A stretch of DNA of 64,000 bases from Acidovorax sp. GBBC 1281 (GTDB lineage: Bacteria; Pseudomonadota; Gammaproteobacteria; Burkholderiales; Burkholderiaceae_C). Where the stretch lies: positions 4,172,001-4,236,000 of the forward strand of contig NZ_CP097269.1 in NCBI RefSeq assembly GCF_028473645.1. Direction: 5' to 3'. Shown in pieces: positions 53,350-61,761 of the stretch (within the stretch, counting starts at the first letter, position 1; each line of letters begins with the position of its first letter). The position numbers and the translations under genes are program-made. A model generated the notes under the pieces. It worked only from the letters and a program-made list of their open reading frames with translations. It was not told where the DNA came from and made no database searches.

Positions 53350-54354
53350 TTACTTGCGGTAACTCAGCGCGTTGGAAACCAGCTTGGATGTGATGTCCAC
53401 GATCTGGATCATCCTGTCGTACGGCATCCGGGTTGGCCCGATGACACCCAGGGTGCCGACGACTTGACCGTCCACTTCATAGGGAGCAGTGACCACCGAA
53501 AGCTCCTTGAACGGGACAATCTGGCTCTCCCCGCCAATGAAGATGCGCACACCATCTGCACGGTTGGAAACATCGAGCAAACGTAGGATTTGCGTCTTCT
53601 GCTCGAACAGGTCGAACGCGCGGCGCAGGTTGCCCATGTCGTTGGAAAAGTCACTGACTGCCAGCAGGTTGCGCTCGCCGGAAATCACCACATTGTCCTG
53701 AGACTCCGCCATCGCTTCGGACCCGACGTTGACAGCCGCCTGCATCAGCGAGCCGATTTCTTCCCGCAGCTGATCCACCTCCGTCTTCAAGCGCTCGCGC
53801 ACCTGGTCCATGTCCATTCCGGAATAGTGGCTGTTCAGGAAATTGGCCGCCTCCACGAGATGCGATTGCGAGTAGTCCACATCGGTGAAGATCACGCGGT
53901 TCTGCACGTCTCCTTCAGGGGAGACGATGATGACCAGAAGCCGCTTTTCGGACAATCTCAAGAATTCGATGTGCCTGAACACCGAGGCACGTCGGGGCGC
54001 CATGACAACGCCCACGAACTGGGACAGGCTGGACAGCAAATGCGCCGCGTTGGCAATCACCTTTTGCGGCTGCTCTGCAGCCAGTTGCGGCGAATACAGC
54101 TGTTCGCGCTGCACTGTCAACATGGTGTCAACGAACAGGCGATACCCTTTGGCCGTCGGAATTCGGCCAGCAGACGTGTGCGGGCTTGCAATCAGTCCGA
54201 TCTCTTCGAGATCGGCCATCACGTTACGGATGGTGGCGGGAGAAAGGTCGAGACCGGACGCGCGCGACAGCGTACGCGAACCCACGGGTTGGCCATCGGC
54301 TATGTAGCGCTCTACGAGCGCCTTCAGCAACAACTTGGCACGGTCATCAAGCAT
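53350..54354 (-). CDS. hrcA: Heat-inducible transcription repressor HrcA
   Basis: 334 residues. The N-terminal winged helix ([20 protein letters not shown], then [33 protein letters not shown]) and the [19 protein letters not shown] segment are diagnostic; a GAF-like C-terminal domain follows. HrcA binds CIRCE operators to repress groESL and dnaK. No CIRCE is visible in the remaining upstream DNA. The prophage-encoded recombinase ends only 9 bp before this start codon, so the original hrcA promoter has been displaced. Confidence 0.96.
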   Translation of the reverse strand: MLDDRAKLLLKALVERYIADGQPVGSRTLSRASGLDLSPATIRNVMADLEEIGLIASPHTSAGRIPTAKGYRLFVDTMLTVQREQLYSPQLAAEQPQKVIANAAHLLSSLSQFVGVVMAPRRASVFRHIEFLRLSEKRLLVIIVSPEGDVQNRVIFTDVDYSQSHLVEAANFLNSHYSGMDMDQVRERLKTEVDQLREEIGSLMQAAVNVGSEAMAESQDNVVISGERNLLAVSDFSNDMGNLRRAFDLFEQKTQILRLLDVSNRADGVRIFIGGESQIVPFKELSVVTAPYEVDGQVVGTLGVIGPTRMPYDRMIQIVDITSKLVSNALSYRK

Positions 54355-54909
54355 TGAATCATTTTACTTATGTAAGGGCCAAGGACCGTTCTGGCCACGT
54401 CCTTCATATCGGTGGATGTGGTACCGCAAAGTACCGACAGGCACACCCAACATCGACGCCAGCACATCTTGCGTATACCACCCACTGCGCCACGCTTGAA
54501 CAGCCTGAGCAACATCATCTCGAGATAACTTAGGCAGACGCCCCCAGGTCCTGCCAGCAGCACGCGCAGCACGCTGCCCAGCCACGCACCTTTCACGAAT
54601 CAGCTCGCGCTCAAACTCAGCGAACACGGCAAGCAAATTGAGATACATACGACCCTGAGGGGTCACAGTTTCAATAGCCTCAGTGAGCGACCTAAAACCC
54701 ACGCCGCGAGCCCTCAGGACGTCAAAGACATTGACGAAATGTGAAATGGATCTAGCCAACCGGCTTTGTTGCACAAATCGCGATGCTGATGCCCGTAGAC
54801 TGACTGCGTGACAGAGACGAAGAACAGGCAGCGGAGCAAGTACCGCACGACGAACTGGAAGGCGTACAACGCGGCGCTGAAAGCGCGAGGCTCGTTGACG
54901 ATGTGGCTA

Positions 54910-56068
54910 GTGTCCTGTCCCGTTAATTCGCAGGCACGATAGCTGCATGGTTTCGGGCCATCCTTGAGGTGCCGCCATGCCCAATGCAACGACCCGAACA
55001 GAAATTGCGCTTAGTGAAGTGGAGCGCGCGGAACTGACGTCCATGGCGCGATCACGTTCGCTGCCAGCGGCGTTGTCGCTCAGGGCGCGCATCGTGCTGA
55101 CTTGCGAAGGCACAGATAAAGCCAGCACCGCGGTTGCGCAGGCTCTGGGGATCAGTCGTAGCACTGTCACCAAGTGGCGCGGGCGCTATGCGCGCCATCG
55201 CATTGCAGGGCTTTACGACGAGTTGCGCCCGGGTCGCCCCCGCACGGTAGATGACGAGCGTGTTGCTGAGTTGATTACCAAGACGTTGCACACCAAGCCT
55301 GCTGATGGGGGTACCCACTGGAGCACCCGCACGCTGGCCGCCGATACGGGCATCAGCAAGAGCACGGTGGCGCGCTATCTGCAGACCTTCAACCTCAAGC
55401 CGCACCGGGCCGACAGCTTCAAGCTGTCGACCGATCCGCTGTTCATCGAGAAGCTGCGCGACGTTGTGGGGCTGTACCTGAACCCACCTGACAACGCGCT
55501 GGTGCTGTGCGTGGACGAGAAGAGCCAATGCCAAGCTTTGGAGCGTACGCAGCCGATGCTGCCAATGGGGTTTGGCTATGTCGAAGGTGTCACGCACGAC
55601 TACGTGCGCCACGGCACCACCACCTTGTTCGCGGCCCTGAACGTGATGAATGGCCAAGTGATCGCGCAGTGCCGGCCCCGGCATCGTCATCAAGAGTTCC
55701 TTGCCTTCCTGCGCGCCATCGACAAGGCAGTGCCCGACGAACTGGATGTGCACTGCATAGCTGATAACTACGCCAGCCACAAGCATCCAAAGGTGCGCGC
55801 TTGGTTGGCCGAGCGGCCTCGCTGGCACATGCACTTCGTTCCGACCTATTCAAGCTGGCTCAATCAGGTCGAGCGCTTCTTCTCGATCATCACCACGCGG
55901 GCAATCCGCCGTGGCTCGTTCACCAGCGTGAAGGATCTGATCAACAAGATCGACACATTCATCGCGAATTACAACCAGTCCTGCCAGCCGTTTACTTGGA
56001 CAGCTACAGCAGACTCCATCCTCGAAAAACTCGCCAGACTATGCGGGCGAATTAACGGGACAGGACAC
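54910..56068 (+). mobile_element. IS630-family element, copy 2 (1159 bp)
   Basis: Same ends and length as 14722-15880, opposite orientation. TA duplicated at 54908-54909 and 56069-56070, target CTAG in the IS5 transposase gene. Confidence 0.95.
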
Positions 56069-56071
56069 TAG
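54977..56071 (+). CDS. IS630-family transposase (copy 2)
   Basis: 364 residues, identical to the copy at 14719-15813, with intact HTH and DDE residues. Probably functional. The TAG stop is completed outside the element. Confidence 0.94.
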   Translation: MPNATTRTEIALSEVERAELTSMARSRSLPAALSLRARIVLTCEGTDKASTAVAQALGISRSTVTKWRGRYARHRIAGLYDELRPGRPRTVDDERVAELITKTLHTKPADGGTHWSTRTLAADTGISKSTVARYLQTFNLKPHRADSFKLSTDPLFIEKLRDVVGLYLNPPDNALVLCVDEKSQCQALERTQPMLPMGFGYVEGVTHDYVRHGTTTLFAALNVMNGQVIAQCRPRHRHQEFLAFLRAIDKAVPDELDVHCIADNYASHKHPKVRAWLAERPRWHMHFVPTYSSWLNQVERFFSIITTRAIRRGSFTSVKDLINKIDTFIANYNQSCQPFTWTATADSILEKLARLCGRINGTGH

Positions 56072-57263
56072 ATGAGGGCATGCAGTGGTTTGGCACGCCG
56101 ACCGGCAGGCGTGGACGCAGCCGAACCTTCTCGGACGCAGCAATCCAGTTCTGCCTGAGCATCAAGTGCCTGTTCGGCCAGCCCTTGCGACAGGCGCTGG
56201 GCATGGTGCAGAGCCTGCTGCGGCTGGCAAAGCTGGACTGGCCGGTACCTGACTTCAGCACTGTTTGCCGGCGCCAAAAGACCTTGCAGGTCGAACTGAG
56301 CTACCAGCGAACCAACTCGCCGCTGCAGTTGCTGGTGGACAGCACCGGCATCAAGTTCCTGGGCGAAGGAGAGTGGAAACGCAAGAAGCATGGTGCTGAA
56401 TACCGGCGCGAATGGCGCAAGGTCCATCTGGGCATCGACGCGCAGACGCTGGAAATACGCGCCATCGAGGTGACCAGCAACGCCATTGGGGATGCGCCGA
56501 TGTTGCCCGGGTTGCTGGCTCAGATTCCCACTGACGAATCCATCGAAAGCGTCAGTGCCGATGGCGCCTACGACACGCGCGCCTGCCTGGACGCCATTGC
56601 CGAGCGGCACGCGATGGCGGTGATCCCGCCCCGCAAGAACGCCAGCCATTGGAAGAAGTCGAGTCCGGGCTCGGCGCATCGTAATGAGGCCATTCGGGCG
56701 TGCCAGCGCCTGGGTCGCGGCATTTGGAAGAAGTGGAGCGGCTACCACCGGCGCAGCCTTGTGGAGACGAAGATGCACTGCTTCAAGCGACTGGGCGAAC
56801 GGGTGATCGCGCGCACGTTCGACCGCCAGGTTGTGGAGCTGCATGTCCGCGTGGCCTTGCTCAATCGGTTCAGTCAGATCGGCCGTCCTCACACCGTGTC
56901 GGTGACTGCTGTGGCATAGGTCCGTCTGGGGTTGGGGTCATGCCGTCTGCAATTCGATTTGTGCAACAGCGCCTAGCCAACCGATCCAGCTTGTACACCA
57001 CAAGCACATCACCGCTAGCGAGAGACTGCAAACACCTGTCCCACACAGGCCGCACTTTCACAGCACTCGCCTGTTCTTCAAAGAGCACCTGAACACCAGC
57101 AGCGGCGAGCGCATCAAGCTGCAGCCTAGTCTCCTGATCCTTTGTTGACACGCGCGCATACCCAACCAACCTACCCCGCTGCTGCTGCATCAATCCTCCT
57201 TTTTTGCGTATCCGGGAACGAAACGATTTATCTTTGCGGCAATAGCTGGGATGCGGTCCAAAG

Positions 57264-57285
57264 AAAAACGGCCCCAAAAGGGCCG
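57264..57285 (-). terminator. Rho-independent terminator at the end of the phage structural operon
   Basis: Stem CGGCCC (57269-57274) with GGGCCG (57280-57285), 5-base loop, and five A on the left giving a T tract on the minus strand. It lies between the 60-residue gene and the recombinase gene, separating the two transcripts. Confidence 0.85.
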
Positions 57286-57301
57286 CCACAAACTCTTCGA
57301 C

Positions 57302-57484
57302 TCAGCGACCAATCCACCATCGCAAGCCATAACCGACCACGACGGCCACAGCCGCCACAAGAGGGACAAAATGCCGACGCCACCAAGGCACAGACACGAC
57401 GCGCCTAGCCAAGCGATTAGCCTCCTTATGAGACTCAATACGCTTGAGGTGATCGCGGTAATAGTCCCTGTCCTGAAAACCCAT
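57302..57484 (-). CDS. Small phage membrane protein
   Basis: 60 residues beginning MGFQDRDYYRDHLKRIESHK. A basic helical N-terminus is followed by one TM segment (FVPLVAAVAVVVGYGLRWW). No family recognised. Last gene before the terminator, directly after zot; possibly an assembly or immunity factor, but this is not shown. Confidence 0.6.
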   Translation of the reverse strand: MGFQDRDYYRDHLKRIESHKEANRLARRVVSVPWWRRHFVPLVAAVAVVVGYGLRWWIGR

Positions 57485-57515
57485 AGATACCTCCCTTTTG
57501 AAAGCCAAAAGGATA

Positions 57516-58523
57516 TCAAGACGGCGACGCCGGCTGCACCTCTTTGGGGTCACGGTCCTGACGCGGCTTGTCGACGCCATCAGCCAACACGTATGGGTTG
57601 AACGGCCTGTCTATACGCCACTGGTTACACGCGTCACTACTAACATCAAGCAATCGAGCAGCGCCCGAATAGCACTTGCACACGCCATCGATGCACATGG
57701 CGCCAGTTATGACCGGCATCACCACGACCTTTCGCAAGTGGTCATATGCAGGGGCAGTCCAAGGCCTGTCAGACAGGCGCGGCATAAAGTCGACGCGCTC
57801 ATCAGGTACCGGCTGCACCTGAGCAACAGCCACACCAACTGACTGCGCCTGAGGCACCACTGCAGCCGGACCAGCAGCGGCGACCACAGGAGCAAGCGCA
57901 GGCGGATTTACCTTGGCCGAAATGGAGCCATATACGCGCCAAGTCATGACGACTACGCCGACAAGCGCAAGCACCGCCACAGCCAGCATCCAAGGGACAG
58001 AACGAATCGGCTTGATGTGCACGGACGCGCTTTTGTACTGCCCGAAAACATGCTTGGGCAATCGGTAGCGCTTTTTGATTGGGGCGTTTTTCCAAGCGGT
58101 ACGGCAATTGTCCGCACACTCAGGCCATTCATACCACCAGCGGCCAAGGATGCCCAACTCACGGAGGTGGACATGACGCCCTACCAGGGCACGCACGTTG
58201 GCATCAATTAGATTCGGGCCTTGCGTGATGATGTAGAAATCGAGCCCACGGTGCCGATGGGTTTCCAGCTTGGCAACGTGTTCGGGCACCTTGACACCAG
58301 GACCCCGAGGACGCCACACCCGCTGGACCTCATCAATGACGATGACAGCGCCATCAGGCACCAGCTCATGCCACCGCTCAGGCTCAGCAAGCTCCTCATG
58401 CTCAATCTTGAGGTCAGGGATGCCGTTCACAAAAAGCTGCCGCCCCTTGGCAACGTCAGCGAGCATGGAAACCAGAGCAGCGGACTTTCCAGTCCCAGGG
58501 GCACCAGTGATAAGAGTGAGCAT
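57516..58523 (-). CDS. zot: Inovirus assembly ATPase, Zot/pI family
   Basis: 335 residues from ATG 58523. Walker A GAPGTGKSAA is near residues 7-16, Walker B AVIVIDEVQRVW near 72, and a conserved HRHRGLDFYIITQGPNLID follows. One TM (MLAVAVLALVGVVVMTW, about 190) precedes a periplasmic C-terminal tail with a Cys-containing domain (CIDGVCKCYSG). pI proteins drive phage extrusion through the envelope. Longer readings start inside the neighbouring gene. Start overlaps the upstream stop (TGATG). Confidence 0.93.
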   Translation of the reverse strand: MLTLITGAPGTGKSAALVSMLADVAKGRQLFVNGIPDLKIEHEELAEPERWHELVPDGAVIVIDEVQRVWRPRGPGVKVPEHVAKLETHRHRGLDFYIITQGPNLIDANVRALVGRHVHLRELGILGRWWYEWPECADNCRTAWKNAPIKKRYRLPKHVFGQYKSASVHIKPIRSVPWMLAVAVLALVGVVVMTWRVYGSISAKVNPPALAPVVAAAGPAAVVPQAQSVGVAVAQVQPVPDERVDFMPRLSDRPWTAPAYDHLRKVVVMPVITGAMCIDGVCKCYSGAARLLDVSSDACNQWRIDRPFNPYVLADGVDKPRQDRDPKEVQPASPS

Positions 58524-58822
58524 CAGCCACCCCCGGCGTTGCCGCCAGTCGTCTGCAGAGCAAAGCGCTTCATCGCCATCCAGGCGAGGCCAGACACAAT
58601 GCCACCACTGGTGATAGCCATGGCATCGAAAAAGCCGCACATGGCAATGAGCTGAAGCACCTCTCCGCCGAATCCAGCCATGGCCGCTTTGGCGGCATTC
58701 ATGGCCGTCGAGACCGCCGTGCTGGCACCCTCATAGGTGGTATAGCCAAAACCGAGCGCGACCATGACGCGCGAGACGATGGGCCAGGATATTTTCGCAA
58801 GCCATTCAGCAATGCCTTCCAT
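58523..58822 (-). CDS. DUF2523-type minor coat protein (pVI-like)
   Basis: 99 residues from ATG 58822, very hydrophobic with two or three TM segments (ISWPIVSRVMVALGFGYTTYEG, LQLIAMCGFFDAMAITSGGIVSGLAWMAM). Position between the pIII-like and Zot genes and composition match inovirus pVI/DUF2523 proteins, which cap the virion end. Stop overlaps the zot ATG. Confidence 0.8.
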   Translation of the reverse strand: MEGIAEWLAKISWPIVSRVMVALGFGYTTYEGASTAVSTAMNAAKAAMAGFGGEVLQLIAMCGFFDAMAITSGGIVSGLAWMAMKRFALQTTGGNAGGG

Positions 58823-58824
58823 GG

Positions 58825-60201
58825 TCAATCCTTCCGGGACAAGCCCAAAAACGACAGCACTGCCGCCAAGTAAGCAAAGCCGACAATGAGCGGGCGCACC
58901 CCGCTAGCGAAATCGCAGAACAAGTCCCATCGGAATTCAAGGTCCATCCCCATCGCGGACAGATGCCGAGGCGCTGGACACGACCCATTGGACGGGCCAA
59001 AACCCTCCTCCCTTTCCAACTTGAGCGGGACGACATTGGCCGGCAGAGGCTTGGCCTCAATCTCTCCGAGCTTTTGGCAAGCCACAATGTCCGGATGCTT
59101 TTCACACAGGCTCTGCTGATCCTCTGGCTTGGGCTGATCGCCGGGATTGGGCTCAGCATTTGGATCGTCGTCAGGAGACGCCAAAGGCCGGTCTACAGGT
59201 TGTATATCCACCCTCCATGGATCGTCAGGAGTGGGCGCAGGGACAACCCGAAAACCCGGCTGAATCCAAGGCTGGTTACCAGGACCAGGAGCGGCCGACG
59301 GGTCATACTTTGGGTTTGGAATAGGGCTACCGGTAGGGATAAACAACGGGCTTGGCTTGCCGTCCTGGCCAGGATTAATGACCGGCTTTTCAACGGGCAA
59401 CGGGGTATTGGCTGGCAACTCGCCAGGGACGCTAGAAGGCAAGGGCCAATCAGCGGGGACGTTCGGCCATCCAACTTGATTGGCGGGATTGAGCACCCTG
59501 CGAGCGAACTCCTCAGAGGTCTCAACCGTCTCAGTGCGAGACCCCTTCACGACACAGCCTTCGTCAGTAGCCTCAGACCCTGCAGGGCATGGCTTCTGGA
59601 CACGCTCAATGATGTTGTATACCGAGGCGCCACCAAACACATAACCAGGCGGATTGCCTAGATACTCATACGGGAACGAAAAGCCGCCACGACACGCTGG
59701 CACGCTGGCCCCATAAAACACGACAGTGGCGCCACGAGGCGCCTGCCCATTGAGGAACCAAGTGCACGCAGCCTCAGGACTATCAAAACTTTTCTCAACA
59801 CCGGCCAACCGATATTCCCAGCGCACAATGACCTGATCCTCATCGACGCGCTGCTTCCACTTCTGGTCAGAGTCATCCCAAAACATCTTGGCCGTGTACA
59901 GCAAAGAGGCGATACCGACCCCGAGCCGCACATATGGGTTGAAAAAAATCGCAGCAGCGATGACACGAGGCGCAGAGGCAGACAGCCTCAATGCAGTCGG
60001 CACGGATGCAGTCCTACCTGCAGTAGTCAAGGTAGCAGCAGGACGAGCGGTGAGCCGCTCAAAATCCGTCATTGTCTTGGCCGAGTACGTAGCACCAGCA
60101 CCAGTGCCTGCAGTCCACCCAGGGGGAGGAGTCAACTGTGAATAAGCGGCATTAGCACCAGCACCGCAGCACAGAAAGACAGCGGCTACCAGCGCACGCA
60201 T
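58825..60201 (-). CDS. TspB/pIII-like adsorption protein
   Basis: 458 residues: signal peptide MRALVAAVFLCCGAGANA, an N-terminal domain, a long Pro/Asp/Asn-rich linker (about residues 270-380) and a C-terminal Cys-rich segment. A final TM anchor (PLIVGFAYLAAVLSFLGL) ends with a basic tail. This matches inovirus pIII/TspB proteins, which bind host receptors at the virion tip. Start at 60201 chosen for the signal peptide. Confidence 0.85.
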   Translation of the reverse strand: MRALVAAVFLCCGAGANAAYSQLTPPPGWTAGTGAGATYSAKTMTDFERLTARPAATLTTAGRTASVPTALRLSASAPRVIAAAIFFNPYVRLGVGIASLLYTAKMFWDDSDQKWKQRVDEDQVIVRWEYRLAGVEKSFDSPEAACTWFLNGQAPRGATVVFYGASVPACRGGFSFPYEYLGNPPGYVFGGASVYNIIERVQKPCPAGSEATDEGCVVKGSRTETVETSEEFARRVLNPANQVGWPNVPADWPLPSSVPGELPANTPLPVEKPVINPGQDGKPSPLFIPTGSPIPNPKYDPSAAPGPGNQPWIQPGFRVVPAPTPDDPWRVDIQPVDRPLASPDDDPNAEPNPGDQPKPEDQQSLCEKHPDIVACQKLGEIEAKPLPANVVPLKLEREEGFGPSNGSCPAPRHLSAMGMDLEFRWDLFCDFASGVRPLIVGFAYLAAVLSFLGLSRKD

Positions 60202-60246
60202 ACGATCCAAGCCATGCCGAGCACTGCGGCAAAAGCAGCCCAAAAA

Positions 60247-60588
60247 TCAGGCGTTGTCATTTGTTTCCTCCCCCCTTAGAGCCCGCGCCAAGAACATGAC
60301 CGAATAGGTTGCGATCCAGGCAGCAGCGACCATCCAGCCCATGACCAAACCATCCTGCAACTGCAAGAAGCCGCAAGGCTGAGCGGTGTACGTTGAGACA
60401 ATTTGGATAGGCGTGCCACCCGCCACGGGCTGCAGCCGATAAGTGATCGACGCATCAGCGACACCACCTATGTCCATGACATAGGCAGTGCCACCGTGCG
60501 AGACCACAGCGCCAACCTGCGCAGACGCAGAGGCTTCCGCCGCCTGCTTGGAGGTCGGATAGCAAGCAGTGCCGACTTGAAAAGCCAT
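60247..60588 (-). CDS. Inovirus hypothetical membrane protein
   Basis: 113 residues with a Cys-containing N-terminal part (ACYPTSKQAAEASASAQVG) and one C-terminal TM (GLVMGWMVAAAWIATYSVMFLA) followed by an acidic tail. Similar proteins sit between the coat and pIII genes in Xanthomonas-type inoviruses. Start overlaps the preceding 40-residue gene (TGATG). Confidence 0.7.
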   Translation of the reverse strand: MAFQVGTACYPTSKQAAEASASAQVGAVVSHGGTAYVMDIGGVADASITYRLQPVAGGTPIQIVSTYTAQPCGFLQLQDGLVMGWMVAAAWIATYSVMFLARALRGEETNDNA

Positions 60589-60710
60589 CACAGCCCCCTG
60601 CGCATGAACCGATGGCAAAAAAGCCAAACGCGCGCCGACAACACCAGCGCTGACACGGCCATCGCGTTGTAGCCCATGCCCGCCAGCACTGGCGTAATCA
60701 GCGCGAGCAT
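60588..60710 (-). CDS. Tiny phage membrane protein, 40 residues
   Basis: Begins MLALITPVLAGMGYNAMAVS and ends RFMRRGL. One hydrophobic segment and a basic C-terminus suggest a minor coat (pVII/pIX-like) role. The start overlaps the coat protein stop (TAATG at 60708-60712), and its stop overlaps the next ATG (TGATG), so it is embedded in a chain of coupled genes. Confidence 0.7.
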   Translation of the reverse strand: MLALITPVLAGMGYNAMAVSALVLSARVWLFCHRFMRRGL

Positions 60711-60943
60711 TACAGCCCCTTGCGCAGGAACTTGACGGCGAAGACGGCGATGATTGCGACCAGCACAATGCCGGCGATTTCGATGCCGTCCAGCTTCATG
60801 CCGGTCAACGCCGTTTTGCTGTCGGCGGGGATTTCCGCCAGGGCAGAACCAGCAGACAGGACCAGGGCCGCACCAGCAGCAGCAGCCTTCGCGCCAACCT
60901 TGGCGCCGAACTTGCGGGCAACGCCCAGAGTGTTTTCGTACAT
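60710..60943 (-). CDS. Inovirus major coat protein (pVIII-like)
   Basis: 77 residues from ATG 60943: basic N-terminus, signal-sequence core AAAAGAALVLSAGSALA with cleavage after ALA, then a 41-residue mature protein. The mature part has an acidic/amphipathic N-terminus (EIPADSKTALTGM), TM IAGIVLVAIIAVFAV and basic tail KFLRKGL, the classic pVIII plan. Confidence 0.88.
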   Translation of the reverse strand: MYENTLGVARKFGAKVGAKAAAAGAALVLSAGSALAEIPADSKTALTGMKLDGIEIAGIVLVAIIAVFAVKFLRKGL

Positions 60944-61027
60944 GTGATTTCCTTGATTTCCAACGCTGCGAAATTGCAGCCGGATACGCAGCACGCTGCG
61001 CATCGAGCTATCAATTTCTGACCCTTG

Positions 61028-61046
61028 TGTTTAGTTTTACTAAACA
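61028..61046. promoter_or_regulatory. Palindrome upstream of the coat gene, possible operator
   Basis: Perfect 7-bp inverted repeat TGTTTAG-TTTTA-CTAAACA in the gap between the 35-residue gene and the coat gene. There is no T tract in the direction of transcription, so an operator or mRNA stabilising hairpin is more likely than a terminator. Confidence 0.5.
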
Positions 61047-61083
61047 GTCGGGACAAAAAAAGAGACCGGGAACGAATCGAGAT

Positions 61084-61191
61084 TTACATTCGGCGGTACT
61101 CCCGCCACTGCAACAGGATCAAGCCGCCCACAATGCCGGCCATGCATCCAGACACCGCGAGCAAGCACACCATGAACAAGTAGTCATACAC
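61084..61191 (-). CDS. Tiny phage membrane protein, 35 residues
   Basis: GTG start at 61191, beginning with the residues YDYLFMVCLLAVSGCMAG after the initiator and ending QWREYRRM. One TM helix then a basic tail: a plausible minor coat protein. It follows the 67-residue gene by 2 bp. A GTG start makes the call less certain. Confidence 0.55.
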   Translation of the reverse strand: MYDYLFMVCLLAVSGCMAGIVGGLILLQWREYRRM

Positions 61192-61193
61192 GG

Positions 61194-61397
61194 CTATGCC
61201 CGGTCAATCTCATAGGTTCGAAACACCACCGCCTCACCTGCACAGTGGTCCTGCACCGCATCGACCGCAGCCTCAGGGGTCGAAAACGGCGTGGCGTTGA
61301 CAATGAGCGGAGTGCTATCGACACCACCCTCACCGTCAGCACGCAAAAAGGTGTAGTCATCCGTTGACTGCACGTAGTACCGTGGGACTATTTGCAT
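61194..61397 (-). CDS. Hypothetical phage protein, 67 residues
   Basis: Begins MQIVPRYYVQSTDDYTFLRA; soluble, mixed alpha/beta with one Cys (VQDHCAGEAVVF). No family recognised. Lies after the ssDNA-binding protein gene in the phage operon. A repeated TTCGTTCCCGG motif lies just upstream of its start. Confidence 0.6.
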   Translation of the reverse strand: MQIVPRYYVQSTDDYTFLRADGEGGVDSTPLIVNATPFSTPEAAVDAVQDHCAGEAVVFRTYEIDRA

Positions 61398-61422
61398 ACG
61401 TCACCGGGAACGAAATGGGGTT

Positions 61423-61731
61423 TTACTGGCCCTTGCCGGTGGCAACAGCCTTCGGCGTGAGCTTGTGCATGACAGTTTTCATGGTCTTGCCATTGGTGAC
61501 CATTTCCATATCGGCTTCGGCCGAAAAAGGAAACGGCAGATGCTTGAACGCATCGAATTCAGCAGCAGTGCCGAGGGTGAATTCAGCAGCGCTCATGCCC
61601 TTGGCAGTGCCCTTGCTGGCATCCAGATCGATCAAGGCATAGACCTTCGTGGAGTCGTAGCCGTTGCCGTTTTCCAGCGTGCCTTTGCTGGCCTTCATGC
61701 CGACGACGTGCAGGTTTTGGGTGAACTTCAT
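61423..61731 (-). CDS. Inovirus single-stranded DNA-binding protein (pV-like)
   Basis: 102 residues beginning MKFTQNLHVVGMKASKGTLE, with short beta-strand repeats. The ALIDLDASKGTAKGMSAAEF region resembles phage SSB proteins located directly after the Rep gene. It would coat the nascent ssDNA genome and switch replication from RF to single-strand production. Confidence 0.78.
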   Translation of the reverse strand: MKFTQNLHVVGMKASKGTLENGNGYDSTKVYALIDLDASKGTAKGMSAAEFTLGTAAEFDAFKHLPFPFSAEADMEMVTNGKTMKTVMHKLTPKAVATGKGQ

Positions 61732-61761
61732 TTTGTGTTTCCTTGGATACTTCCGGCGTTG

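Larger units (their letters stand above)
54808..56919 (+). pseudogene. IS5 transposase split by IS630 insertion
   Basis: Codons 1-34 (GTG at 54808) precede the IS630 copy; the rest resumes after it as TAGATGAGGGCATGCAG and ends at 56919. A shortened frame from ATG 56080 keeps 279 residues including all DDE residues, but lacks the N-terminal 37. Confidence 0.9.
54762..56973 (+). mobile_element. IS5-family element (IS903-like), copy 2, interrupted by IS630
   Basis: Ends GGCTTTGTTGCACAAATCG and GGCGCTGTTGCACAAATCG (complement). The 9-bp target duplication TAGCCAACC lies at 54753-54761 and 56974-56982 in the recombinase gene. Without the inserted IS630 and its TA duplication it is 1051 bp, identical in length to copy 1. 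Confidence 0.95.
54364..57190 (-). pseudogene. Small serine recombinase (resolvase/invertase type), split by nested IS elements
   Basis: The N-terminal part (57190-56974) reads MQQQRGRLVGYARVSTKDQE, with catalytic Ser in YARVSTKDQ, to VVYKLDRLA. The C-terminal part (54761-54364) resumes RSISHFVNVF and ends with an HTH (DVLASMLGVPVGTLRYHI). Removing the IS and one 9-bp duplication restores a 201-residue frame. It is probably the integrase or invertase of the neighbouring filamentous prophage and is now inactive. The start follows AAAAGGAGG, a strong ribosome-binding site. Confidence 0.92.

Noticed and set aside
57516..58640. 374-residue Zot with an extended N-terminus
   Set aside because: The extension overlaps the DUF2523 gene out of frame; the P-loop begins directly after ATG 58523.
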